NCBI GenBank assembly: GCA_938041325.1
Contig: CALIAG010000269.1
Coordinates: 1-52,122, forward strand
DNA: 52,122 bases
Source: an uncultured Saprospiraceae bacterium
GTDB taxonomy: Bacteria > Bacteroidota > Bacteroidia > Chitinophagales > Saprospiraceae
Direction: 5' to 3'
Both the position numbers and the translations under genes were made by a program. Every line of letters begins with the position of its first letter. Positions within the stretch are counted from its first letter, which is position 1. Under the pieces are notes generated by a model. That model saw only the letters and a program-made list of their open reading frames with translations, searched no databases and had not been told where the DNA came from. Shown piece by piece: positions 33,886 through 42,345 of the stretch.

Positions 33886-36800
33886 TTGAATAGACGCATT
33901 AGCACCTTCCTTATCTTCTTCCTATTCGGTCTGACCTTGAATAGTCAGTCTTTTATTGTCCAAAATTATTTGGCTCAGGATGGTCTTGCTCAATCTCAGG
34001 TATATGCATTACTACAAGACAGTCGAGGGTACATTTGGTCAGGAACGCAAGGTGGTGGGCTAAGCCGTTTTGATGGCTTGAATTTTAAAACTTTTTATAC
34101 CAAACATGGAAACTATATCAAGGCCATTGAAGAAGATTCCAATGGACTCTTATGGATTGGAACAGACAAAGGCTTAGTGCAATACGATGGGATTAATTTT
34201 ACCATCATTCTGGAAAATGAATTAAAAGAGGTTCAATCTATTTTGGAAACTTCAGATCAGAATATTTGGGTTGGATGCAAATCGGGACTTTGGCGATTTG
34301 ATGGAAATAGTTGGAAAAATATAGGAGAAAAGTTTGGATTGAATACACTAAATGTCAATTGCTTTTTTGAAGATGAAGCAGGTATGCTTTGGGTTGGTTC
34401 AACTAGAGGAGCATTGCAGTTCGAAAAAAACAGACTCGATTTTATTGACCGTTCGTTTAATTTGAGTGGCGTTGATGTGCAGACAGTAGCACAAGATAAA
34501 GACGGCGCGATTTGGATTGGGACTTTGACGGCCGGGGTCAAAATAATCAACCAATCAGATATAAATGAACTGAACGTTTTAGATGGTTTATCATCCAATG
34601 CTGTTCAATCTATTTTTAAAGATAAGAAAAACAGAATGTGGATCGGGACGCAAGATGCTGGTGTTTCCATCTATTCCCTTGATGAACAATCGATTTCTTA
34701 TTTGCAAGAACACGATGGTTTAGAAGCCTCGGATATCAGAGCTATGGTGCAGGACGAATGGGGCAATTATTGGTTGGGAACTTCAGGGGGAGGCTTGACA
34801 AAATGCCAGGAATCAAATTTGCCTTTCGAATATTTTGGCAATAAAGATGGTCTTTACGAACGGGAAGTATATGCGATCGTGGAAGACAGTATTGAAAATA
34901 TTTGGTTGGCGACGGCTAGAGGATTGTTTAAGAAATCGAAATACAGTTTTGACAATTATGGAGAAACAGAAGGTTTTGTAGATTCAAAATCAAGAGCGCT
35001 TTTTTATGACAATGAAGACAGATTGTGGATAGGGACAGACTTGGCTGGACTTGCGGTTTTCGAAGATGGAAAATTTGATTTTATAAACTCTGCAAATGGA
35101 TTGGGAAGTAGGGGAGTGAAAAGCATTGCACAGGATGCGGCCGGAAATATTTGGGCTGGAACCGTGAGCAATGGGATTACAAAAATAGAACGAAAAGATT
35201 CTTTGGTCATTTATTATGACAGCAATTATTTAGATTCGCTTCGAGTTATTTTAGGAAGTTTAAGTAGATCAGATAGTCTTCTTGTTCGGCAAGATTCATT
35301 GGTTACAACCAATCGTTTGACTCGCTTTACCAGAGCGGAAGGTTTGCAAAGCCTCTACATCAATTGTCTCTTCTTTGATCGAGAAAACAAACTTTGGTTT
35401 GGAACCAGAAATGGCGGAATTGGATGCATTCAGAATGACAGTTTGATAAGGACCATTTCTACTGAAAACGGTTTGCCAGATAAAGCAGTTCGTTCCATTA
35501 CAGCCGATGCAAATGGAAATCTTTGGCTTGGAACCGCCACCACCGGAATATCTAGAATAGAATTTAACAAAGACACTTTTGAAATCAGATCCTATGGTAT
35601 AGATGAAGGATTGTTTTCTGAGAATATTTATTTGCTAAAATTCGATGAAGATCAAAATCTTTGGGCAGGGAATCAATCTGGAGTAGATCGGATAGCCTTT
35701 GACGAAGCGGCCAATATCACAGAGGTACAACGTTTTGGAATTGAAGATGGATTTGAAGGCGGAGAAACTTGCCAAAATGCAGTCTATCAAGATCAAGACG
35801 GATTTATGTGGTTTGGAACGATGAATGGATTGATGAAACATATACCAGGTAGGAAATTTCACAACCCACAAGCACCAAGTCTACATTTCGAATCCATACA
35901 ATTGTTTTATAAAGATATAAAAAACAGTGACTTTGCGCCTTGGTCGGATCCTTGGAAAGGCTTGAAAGAAGGTTTGGTTTTGCCACATAATCAAAATAGC
36001 CTTGGCTTTTCGTTCAAAGGAATCAATCATTCCAATCCTGCCAAAATAACTTATCAATGGCAGCTCAAAGGATATGAAAAAGAATGGTCACCTGTATTGA
36101 ATAAGTCAGAAGTTTCCTATTCTAATCTTCCTCCTGGAGAATACGAATTTTTACTTCGAGCTTACAATGAAAGTGGCGTTACCAATGATCCTCCTTTGAA
36201 TTTAGCATTTGAAATAAAGAGTCCTTTTTGGCAACGTTGGTGGTTCAGAATTGCATCGGTCTTGGCCTTGGCTTTATTGATTGGAAGCCTGTTTAGATTC
36301 CGCATCAATCAAGAACGGAAAAAAGCAAAAGAAGAACGATCACGTTTAGAATTGGAAAAAAACCTCTTGTTGCTAGAGCAAAAAGCATTGCAGTTACAAA
36401 TGAATCCTCATTTTATTTTCAATGCCCTCAACACGATTCAAAATCTTATTGGTCAAAATGACAATCAAAATGCCCGTTATCAATTGGCCAAATTTTCTAA
36501 ACTCATGCGATTGATTTTGGAGAACTCCAGAGAAAGTACAATTCCTTTAGAGTTGGAAATTAATACACTTGAAAACTATATGGCTCTGGAAAAATTCAGC
36601 AGAGGAAATTCTTTTGAGTATGAAATAATAATTGATGAGTTAATCGATCCGGAGTCAGTTCATATTCCACCAATGTTGGTTCAACCTTTTTTGGAAAATG
36701 CCATTATCCATGGAGTTGCTCATCGAAAAGAAGGTGGAAAAATTACGCTTGAATTCAAGGAAGAAGAAGCAAGGTTGGTCTGTCATGTTACAGACAATGG

Positions 36801-37008
36801 GATTGGAAGAGCTAAAGCAGCGAAACTTAAAAGTCAAATAGAGCAGCAACACAAATCCATTGCGCTAACAGTTACGAAAGAACGATTGGATAATTTATTT
36901 CCCAACAGAAAAATAAAGAACAGTCTTAGTATTGTAGATTTGAAAAATGAAAAAGGAGAGGTGAATGGAACGGCTGTTCAATTGGTATTGCCGATGTTGA
37001 TAAAGTAA
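33886..37008 (+). CDS. Reg_prop beta-propeller sensor histidine kinase (LytS-type transmitter)
   Basis: This 1040-residue one-protein sensor begins with TTG at 33886; that start leads directly into a signal peptide (ISTFLIFFLFGLTLNSQS). A periplasmic propeller of Reg_prop repeats follows (forms of GxxWIGTxxxGLxxF, such as WIGTDKGLVQYDG and MWFGTMNGLM). A Y_Y_Y domain comes next (YQWQLKGYEKEWSP to LPPGEYEFLLRAYN). The membrane helix is at about 785-804. The cytoplasmic part is a His_kinase-family transmitter with LQMNPHFIFNALN (His near 841) and the N-box QPFLENAIIHG. It signals to a LytTR-type regulator, probably the convergent gene 247 bp away. The ligand may be a glycan or other large molecule, but this is inference. 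Confidence 0.9.
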   Translation: MNRRISTFLIFFLFGLTLNSQSFIVQNYLAQDGLAQSQVYALLQDSRGYIWSGTQGGGLSRFDGLNFKTFYTKHGNYIKAIEEDSNGLLWIGTDKGLVQYDGINFTIILENELKEVQSILETSDQNIWVGCKSGLWRFDGNSWKNIGEKFGLNTLNVNCFFEDEAGMLWVGSTRGALQFEKNRLDFIDRSFNLSGVDVQTVAQDKDGAIWIGTLTAGVKIINQSDINELNVLDGLSSNAVQSIFKDKKNRMWIGTQDAGVSIYSLDEQSISYLQEHDGLEASDIRAMVQDEWGNYWLGTSGGGLTKCQESNLPFEYFGNKDGLYEREVYAIVEDSIENIWLATARGLFKKSKYSFDNYGETEGFVDSKSRALFYDNEDRLWIGTDLAGLAVFEDGKFDFINSANGLGSRGVKSIAQDAAGNIWAGTVSNGITKIERKDSLVIYYDSNYLDSLRVILGSLSRSDSLLVRQDSLVTTNRLTRFTRAEGLQSLYINCLFFDRENKLWFGTRNGGIGCIQNDSLIRTISTENGLPDKAVRSITADANGNLWLGTATTGISRIEFNKDTFEIRSYGIDEGLFSENIYLLKFDEDQNLWAGNQSGVDRIAFDEAANITEVQRFGIEDGFEGGETCQNAVYQDQDGFMWFGTMNGLMKHIPGRKFHNPQAPSLHFESIQLFYKDIKNSDFAPWSDPWKGLKEGLVLPHNQNSLGFSFKGINHSNPAKITYQWQLKGYEKEWSPVLNKSEVSYSNLPPGEYEFLLRAYNESGVTNDPPLNLAFEIKSPFWQRWWFRIASVLALALLIGSLFRFRINQERKKAKEERSRLELEKNLLLLEQKALQLQMNPHFIFNALNTIQNLIGQNDNQNARYQLAKFSKLMRLILENSRESTIPLELEINTLENYMALEKFSRGNSFEYEIIIDELIDPESVHIPPMLVQPFLENAIIHGVAHRKEGGKITLEFKEEEARLVCHVTDNGIGRAKAAKLKSQIEQQHKSIALTVTKERLDNLFPNRKIKNSLSIVDLKNEKGEVNGTAVQLVLPMLIK

Positions 37009-37012
37009 GAAA

Positions 37013-37200
37013 CGAAACTCGCCCCGATGAATTTTTTCAAAATTAATATCTCTTCTCTCTGACGAAATGGGAGTAGAACCTGTTAAGAATTGCGGTGCAA
37101 TTTAGGCTATGAAAACCTGAGGATTATAAAATAAAAACTCCATCATCAACGCAAAGACAACTCCCTTCTCTCTGGAGAGAAGGGCTGGGGATGAGTTCTT
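37013..37200. repeat. Palindromic intergenic element with partial terminal inverted ends
   Basis: The interval 37009-37255 between the convergent kinase and regulator genes contains a 10-bp perfect inverted pair (CCCTTCTCTC at 37163-37172, complement at 37175-37184). The ends of the interval are related: AAACTCGCCCC at 37015-37025 and GGGGATGAGTT at 37187-37197. The motif CTCCCTTCTCTCTGGAGAGAAGGG resembles a sequence I remember as dispersed in other genomes. No coding frame is present. Confidence 0.45.
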
Positions 37201-37255
37201 AAAAAGAACTTCTGTATAAAGGGTTGTTGAAGAGATGGTTGAAATTAACTTTCCC

Positions 37256-37999
37256 CTACAAAGCATCCAACATCTTCACCACCATCGGCTTTTTACGCAA
37301 AGAAACCGGAACGCGTGAATCGTCCTTCATGACCAAATAACCACCCTCCGTTTTGACGTATTCTTTGATTTGATTGCTGTTTACCAAATGAGATTGGTGA
37401 ACACGAACGAAACCGTGTTCGTTCAACATTTTGTCGTAATCCTTCAATGTTTTTGTAACCAAAAGTTTGTCAGAATTGGCAAAGAAAAACGTAGTATAAT
37501 TTCCGCTGGATTCACATCGAATAATGTCTTGTATTTCTGTCACTTGAATCTTTTCCAAAGTATGCAAGGCCAAACGTTCGGGTTTATTTTGAGTTTTTAC
37601 TGTATCCAGCAAAAGATCATATTGCTCGGTATTGTCTGACTTGGACTCTTGTTCTACTTTTGCCACAGCTTCCACCAATTCATCCGGATCGATGGGCTTT
37701 AATAAATAATCTATCGCAGAAAACCGAAAAGCTTTGATTGCAAAGGCATCTGATGCAGTGGTGAAAATGATTTTAAATTTGATCTCTGGAAGGATTTCAA
37801 GAATATCAAAACCACTGCCGTCCTGCATTTGGATATCCAGAAAAACCAGATCCACTTCTGTTGCTTTTAATAATTTAGCTCCACTAACTACACCATCTGC
37901 TTCTCCCAATATTTCAACTTCAGGACAATAAGCGGCCAAATCTTTTTTCAAAGTTTCCCTGGCTTGTTGAACATCATCTATGATTACTGCTTTTAGCAT
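37256..37999 (-). CDS. LytTR-family response regulator
   Basis: The 247-residue protein has an N-terminal receiver domain with the acidic pair IIDD at 6-9, the phosphorylation site VFLDIQM (Asp55) and the conserved Lys in LLKPID. The C-terminal LytTR DNA-binding domain includes IIRCESSGNYTTFFF, LVTKTLKDYDKML and GFVRVHQSHLVNSNQIKEY. It is the likely partner of the convergent propeller kinase, because LytS-type kinases signal to this class. The targets are unknown; a T-tract-free 247-bp spacer separates the two stops. Confidence 0.93.
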   Translation of the reverse strand: MLKAVIIDDVQQARETLKKDLAAYCPEVEILGEADGVVSGAKLLKATEVDLVFLDIQMQDGSGFDILEILPEIKFKIIFTTASDAFAIKAFRFSAIDYLLKPIDPDELVEAVAKVEQESKSDNTEQYDLLLDTVKTQNKPERLALHTLEKIQVTEIQDIIRCESSGNYTTFFFANSDKLLVTKTLKDYDKMLNEHGFVRVHQSHLVNSNQIKEYVKTEGGYLVMKDDSRVPVSLRKKPMVVKMLDAL

Positions 38000-38064
38000 T
38001 GTATTTGGATTCTAGAATAAAGAATTTAAAATCTATTTGAATAAAGGAAGAAACCTCAATTTAA

Positions 38065-39087
38065 TTAGACTGGTTTCATCATTGCCGGTTTCCAGTCTTT
38101 TCCATTTTTACTTTCCAAAAAAACTGCGCCTGCATCTTCAATACATTTTTCTATCGAAGTGTATTTAAAATTGAGTTTTTCAACAGACTTGTCATTTTTG
38201 TAAAAGAAACTACGGCTCGAATGTCTGGCCGTTTCTTTTGTTACTATTGGTGTAAAACCGACCAGCGATTTCAACCATTCAACCCGCCAAGCAACCTCCC
38301 GCAATAAAGGGTTTACTTTAATAATCGGTGCAGGCTTTCCAATGCTTTTGGCAATGGTAGAAAATAATTTTTGATACGTTATGTTTTCTCCAGTGCAGAC
38401 AAAACGTTCGCTGTGGAATTCGCTTTCCATTAGTTCGACACTCATTTTGGCAACGTCTCTGACATCAACATATCCAGAAGTCCCTGTAGTGTAAAACTTC
38501 AACCCTTTCCACACTGTTCTAAAAAATGAAGCTGTTCCGGTATCCCAAAATCCACTTCCCAAAATAACCGAGGGATTGATAACTACAATTTGCAATCCTT
38601 CTGCCATCCCTCTCCAAGCTTCTTGTTCAGAAAGGAATTTGCTGATGGCATATTGAGAATTCAAATCACTTCTTTCCCACTTACTATTTTCATCAATCGT
38701 ATCACCATCCTTTATTCGACCGATCGCAGCGATAGAACTTACGTGCAAAAATTTCTTAACCTTTTGATCTAAAGCTGCATTAATAACATTGGAAGTTCCT
38801 TCTACATTTACCAACATCATCTTTTCTACATCCTTTTTTAGATGTGAAACAAAACCAGCACAATGGTAGACTTCCTCTTTGCCTTCCATAGCTTCTTCCA
38901 ATGCAAAAACGTCAAGGATATCTGCTTCAATCCACTTGATTTGATTTTGAAACGAATTGACGAGATCCATTTTACTGCTTTTTCGTTTTAAGGCAGATAT
39001 ATTGGTATAACCCTTCTCCAACAATTCTCTTAAAAGGTAGGCCCCAAGAAACCCTGTCCCTCCAGTAACTAAAACAGCTTTATCCAT
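38065..39087 (-). CDS. Extended SDR (NAD(P)-dependent epimerase/reductase)
   Basis: I use the ATG at 39087 (MDKAVLVTGGTGFLGAYL), which places the TGGTGFLG cofactor motif directly at the start; an upstream in-frame start adds six residues. The protein of 340 residues has SSIAAIG (catalytic Ser region), YAISKFLSE (Tyr and Lys) and a C-terminal substrate part. It resembles dihydroflavonol-4-reductase-like and 3-beta-HSD-like members that act on small ketones or sugar nucleotides. The specific substrate cannot be told. It is separated from anmK by the repeat array at 39115-39225. Confidence 0.88.
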   Translation of the reverse strand: MDKAVLVTGGTGFLGAYLLRELLEKGYTNISALKRKSSKMDLVNSFQNQIKWIEADILDVFALEEAMEGKEEVYHCAGFVSHLKKDVEKMMLVNVEGTSNVINAALDQKVKKFLHVSSIAAIGRIKDGDTIDENSKWERSDLNSQYAISKFLSEQEAWRGMAEGLQIVVINPSVILGSGFWDTGTASFFRTVWKGLKFYTTGTSGYVDVRDVAKMSVELMESEFHSERFVCTGENITYQKLFSTIAKSIGKPAPIIKVNPLLREVAWRVEWLKSLVGFTPIVTKETARHSSRSFFYKNDKSVEKLNFKYTSIEKCIEDAGAVFLESKNGKDWKPAMMKPV

Positions 39088-39114
39088 TCTTACTTTTATT
39101 TTCAAATATTATTT

Positions 39115-39225
39115 TTTAGATTTTTAGACTAAAAGACTGTTAGATTTCTAGACTAAAAGACTAACTATCTACCGTCTAACCGTCTAACCGTCTAACCGTC
39201 TAACCGTCTAACCGTCTAACATCTA
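39115..39225. repeat. CCGTCTAA tandem array with inverted left flank
   Basis: Six perfect copies of the 8-bp unit CCGTCTAA stand at 39172-39219. To the left (39115-39165) the complement-like pieces TTAGACT, AAAGACT and TTCTAGACT recur, so the two parts can pair. The right end TCTAACATCTA includes the TAG stop of anmK. A looser version of the same design is at 27109-27293. Confidence 0.85.
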
Positions 39226-40359
39226 AACAAAAACTTTATTCCCTTGATAAATTGCTCCACCAATGGTATCCCGACTTGCTCCAGTTACGGTATGCATGCA
39301 GTTCGGAATATTTTCAATTCTCAAAACGCCAAGCAAAGCCATTAAAGCAGCTTCTTTGAATTCGATGATTTCCTTAGACGGCATTACCAATTCAATATTA
39401 AATTCTTGTTGACAGTACTCTTTTATTTTTGCTATTAGAAAACCATTGTGCGCTCCTCCTCCTGTGACAAACATCTTATAACTATCCTTCTCTAGTTTTT
39501 CTTTTTGTACAATGGTTTTAGCAGAAAGACCGATCTGTTGGGCCAACTGCACACATGCAGTATGCAACTTGTCTTCCCATGAGCAAGGATAAATCATGTA
39601 CTTAGGCACCATGTTCGTTTGAACCCATTGATTGTCCAAAGATTTTGGATAAGCCTTTTGGAAAAAAGGGATTTTATTCACCAACTCCAATAAGTCTGGA
39701 TTCAGTTTTCCGCTTGCAGCAAATTGTCCATTGTCATCGTAATCTGCATCCAGTTGCTCTGCCAGAATATTTAAAACTTGATTAGCTGCACCAATATCAA
39801 AGGCTACATATTTTTTCCCAGTGTTGCACGTAATATTTGCAATTCCTCCTAGGTTCAAATAAAAATCAAAACCATCAAATAAATATCGATCCGCTAAAGG
39901 TGCCAAGGGAGTACCTTCTCCTTCTATGGCAATATCTTGCGTCCTGAAATTACTTACAACAGGATATCCTGTGATGGCAGCCAAGGCAGCACCGTCTCCA
40001 ATCTGAACAGTTAATCGATTTTCAGGATAATGAAAAACGGTATGTCCATGTGAAGCGATGAAGTCTGGTTTTATTTTATGTTTTTGAACAAAGTCATTGA
40101 CCAATTCTCCCATGTAATGACCAAAATAAGTGTGGGTCTTGGAGAAGACCAAAGCATTTTGATCGTGCAATGCCATTAATCGTTCTTTCCATTTTTCTGA
40201 AAATGGAACCGTTTCTGCAATTTCAACATCCCAGCTTTGAATAGCCAAAGATTCTTGTTGAGGAGTGTTGTCTATTTTAAAATTACAAAGTGCAATATCA
40301 AGTCCATCAAGAGAACTTCCTGACATTAAGCCGATGCATTTATATGTTTTGGAGGCCAT
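39223..40359 (-). CDS. anmK: Anhydro-N-acetylmuramic acid kinase
   Basis: AnmK opens and phosphorylates 1,6-anhydro-MurNAc from recycled peptidoglycan to MurNAc-6-phosphate. The 378-residue protein has the ATP/sugar-kinase start GLMSGSSLDGLDIAL (10-24). DADYDDNGQFAASGK, the LNLGGIANIT strand and the C-terminal TGGGAHNGFLI complete the match. It starts 9 nt after the stop of the cytochrome gene on the same strand, so they are probably co-transcribed. No murQ is visible here. Confidence 0.95.
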   Translation of the reverse strand: MASKTYKCIGLMSGSSLDGLDIALCNFKIDNTPQQESLAIQSWDVEIAETVPFSEKWKERLMALHDQNALVFSKTHTYFGHYMGELVNDFVQKHKIKPDFIASHGHTVFHYPENRLTVQIGDGAALAAITGYPVVSNFRTQDIAIEGEGTPLAPLADRYLFDGFDFYLNLGGIANITCNTGKKYVAFDIGAANQVLNILAEQLDADYDDNGQFAASGKLNPDLLELVNKIPFFQKAYPKSLDNQWVQTNMVPKYMIYPCSWEDKLHTACVQLAQQIGLSAKTIVQKEKLEKDSYKMFVTGGGAHNGFLIAKIKEYCQQEFNIELVMPSKEIIEFKEAALMALLGVLRIENIPNCMHTVTGASRDTIGGAIYQGNKVFV

Positions 40360-40368
40360 ACTTGATTT

Positions 40369-40686
40369 CTATTCTTCTTTCTTAAAATTTGCTAGTGTGA
40401 ATTGAGCCACGGCATCAATTTCTTCTGCTTTCAATACTTTTTTAAAACCCGTCATCATATTTTTTCCTTCATTGATAATGGCAATTCTTTCCTCTACAGT
40501 AAAGGTGGAAATATTCAAGTCTTTTGCTCCATTGATGGCCATCGCGCCATCCTGGCCATGACAAGCAACACAATATTTTGCATAAACCGCTTTGCCTTTC
40601 GCTAGCACTTCTGGATCAGGTCCAGAGTTGTTGGCACAAGCAAGAATTATAAAACATATGCTTATTAATGGAAATAGGATTTTCAT
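40369..40686 (-). CDS. Lipoprotein c-type cytochrome
   Basis: From the ATG at 40686 the protein has 105 residues. It starts with a lipoprotein signal (PLISICFIILAC, Cys17) and carries one heme site CVACH at 39-43. A probable axial Met lies in NMMTGFKKVLKAEEID. The layout is that of class I small cytochromes (CCG/c6-like) that shuttle electrons on the outer face of the inner membrane. The partner is not known. It is the first gene of a pair with anmK, an association that does not point to a shared function. Confidence 0.9.
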   Translation of the reverse strand: MKILFPLISICFIILACANNSGPDPEVLAKGKAVYAKYCVACHGQDGAMAINGAKDLNISTFTVEERIAIINEGKNMMTGFKKVLKAEEIDAVAQFTLANFKKEE

Positions 40687-40825
40687 TATATTTCTTTTAG
40701 TGAAATTCAATTTTACGAATTACTACGAATGTAAAACTAATTTTTAGCATTTGGTTTTCAAAACTTATGAAAAATAGGAAGGAAACTTATGAAAGGCTGA
40801 TATCTTTGTAGGGAATAAATAGAAT

Positions 40826-41434
40826 GTGTTGAGCAGAAAAAATAATTCTGGGATAATTTTATTGGCTGCAGGGGGATCTACCCGCTTGGGCCATCCCAAA
40901 CAATTGCTTCAAATCGGAAAGGAATTGCTTATCGAGAAATTACTAAAAACGGCACTTGCTTCCGAATTTGATAAAGTAACCGTGGTTTTAGGTGCTTATG
41001 CGGCCGAGATCAAGGAAAAAATAGAAGATTTCCCCATAGAGATCGCAATAAATGAAGATTGGGAATTGGGAATGGGTGGTTCCATTCGCAAAGGTCTAGA
41101 AGCTTTAGAAGAAGTTGAGTATGCAATGGTTTTACTCGCAGATCAATATATGTTGGGCTCAGAAGATTTAAACGCTATGCGTACTGAGTTTTTAAAAAAG
41201 GAGCAAGACATCCTCGCTGCAAGCTATGAAGACAAGAAAGGCGTTCCAGCAATTTTCGCGAAAAGTAGGTTCAAACAATTGAAAAGTTTAAAAAGCCAAA
41301 GTGGAGCTGGGAAAATTATCAGCGACTATTACGACAATGGACCATACCAGCTTTTTCATTTGCCGCAGGCAGCTTTCGATATTGATACAGAAGAGGATTA
41401 TCAATTGGCTTTAAAGAATTTAAACCTTCTGTAG
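40826..41434 (+). CDS. MocA/MobA-like nucleotidyltransferase
   Basis: The start is GTG at 40826, since an ATG at 40824 is out of frame. The 202-residue protein has the nucleotidyltransferase motif LLAAGGSTRLGHPKQLL (13-29), the ADQYM acidic site and GVPAIFAKSRF. These fit the MocA-like branch, which makes molybdenum cofactor cytosine dinucleotide for hydroxylases of the xanthine-oxidase type. No such oxidase or other moco gene is present within the window. Related proteins may have other substrates. Confidence 0.85.
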   Translation: MLSRKNNSGIILLAAGGSTRLGHPKQLLQIGKELLIEKLLKTALASEFDKVTVVLGAYAAEIKEKIEDFPIEIAINEDWELGMGGSIRKGLEALEEVEYAMVLLADQYMLGSEDLNAMRTEFLKKEQDILAASYEDKKGVPAIFAKSRFKQLKSLKSQSGAGKIISDYYDNGPYQLFHLPQAAFDIDTEEDYQLALKNLNLL

Positions 41435-41708
41435 TTTTTGTATCTAAAAACAAGAAAATTTCCTTCTTATTTATATTAGAAATACTTCTCAGATATCATG
41501 CAATTGAGTTAAAATGCAAAATTCCATTTGTAGATGAAAAAAAAGCATAAAAAACCGAGGAAACTTGCGAACTAAAAATAGTTTCCATCGTTTTGTTAAG
41601 TATCGGAGTGAAATAGCTTGCAATAAATGGTTAAGATTTTCACTAAAGTCATTTTCACTAAAACCTATTTATTGTGACTTATTGCTTGCTTCGAATTAAC
41701 AAATATAA
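41435..41708 (+). promoter_or_regulatory. Efflux-operon promoter region with repeated TTTCACT boxes
   Basis: Two direct copies of ATTTTCACTAAA stand at 41636-41647 and 41651-41662, and an inverted AGTGAAAT is at 41607-41614. A wider inverted pair GCAATAA/TTATTGC spans 41620-41626 and 41679-41685. These are suitable operators for the TetR encoded 24 bp further on. I find no clear -7 element. Confidence 0.4.
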
Positions 41709-42320
41709 ATGGAATCACAACAAAATATTTTTGAAAAAGTCGAAGAGTTGTTCTTTAAGTTCGGTATAAAGAGCATAACGATGGATGATATTTCCAGGGA
41801 AATGGGAATATCCAAGAAGACTTTGTATCAGTTTGTTGAAAATAAAGCGGATTTAATTGAAAAGACAGTACTCCAATTTATTGAAACGGAGAAAGTAGAA
41901 ATTAAGTCGGTCCACAAAGCAGCCAATGATCCTATAGAGGAATTATTGCTCATTGCCAAACTTGGACTCCGACACGTTAGAAAATTACGACCTACAACAG
42001 TATACGATCTTAAGAAATATTACCGGGATTCCTGGAGTTTAATCGAGACCTTTCACCATAGCTATTTTTATGAGTGCATCAAAACTAATTTAGAAGAAGG
42101 AATAAAGAAAGGAGTTTATAGGAAAGACGTAAATCCGGAGGTCATCGCAAAAATCTACGGCTTGGCCAGCTTTAGTCTCGTAGATGAGAATATATTTCCA
42201 CTCAAAGACTTTAATAAGGAAAGTTTATTTCACCAATATATCTTTTATCATATTCATGGCATCGCTTCCGAAAAAGGAATCCAGCTATTGAATAAACATT
42301 TAAGCAATGGAAACATTTAA
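41709..42320 (+). CDS. TetR/AcrR-family regulator of the efflux operon
   Basis: The 203-residue protein has the N-terminal helix-turn-helix of TetR regulators (GIKSITMDDISREMGISKKTLYQFVENKADLI, residues 19-50). A helical ligand-binding part follows, with Phe/Tyr-rich stretches (WSLIETFHHSYFYECIK). It lies first in a TetR-TolC-adaptor-RND array and should repress it until an inducer binds, as is usual for such operons; the effector is unknown. The tolC start is 25 bp downstream. Confidence 0.92.
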   Translation: MESQQNIFEKVEELFFKFGIKSITMDDISREMGISKKTLYQFVENKADLIEKTVLQFIETEKVEIKSVHKAANDPIEELLLIAKLGLRHVRKLRPTTVYDLKKYYRDSWSLIETFHHSYFYECIKTNLEEGIKKGVYRKDVNPEVIAKIYGLASFSLVDENIFPLKDFNKESLFHQYIFYHIHGIASEKGIQLLNKHLSNGNI

Positions 42321-42345
42321 CAATGCTAACCCTGATTCAAAATCT

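Noticed and set aside
39172-39219. Telomere-like or CRISPR-like repeat
   Set aside because: The 8-bp units have no spacers and lie inside a circular-type chromosome context between normal genes.
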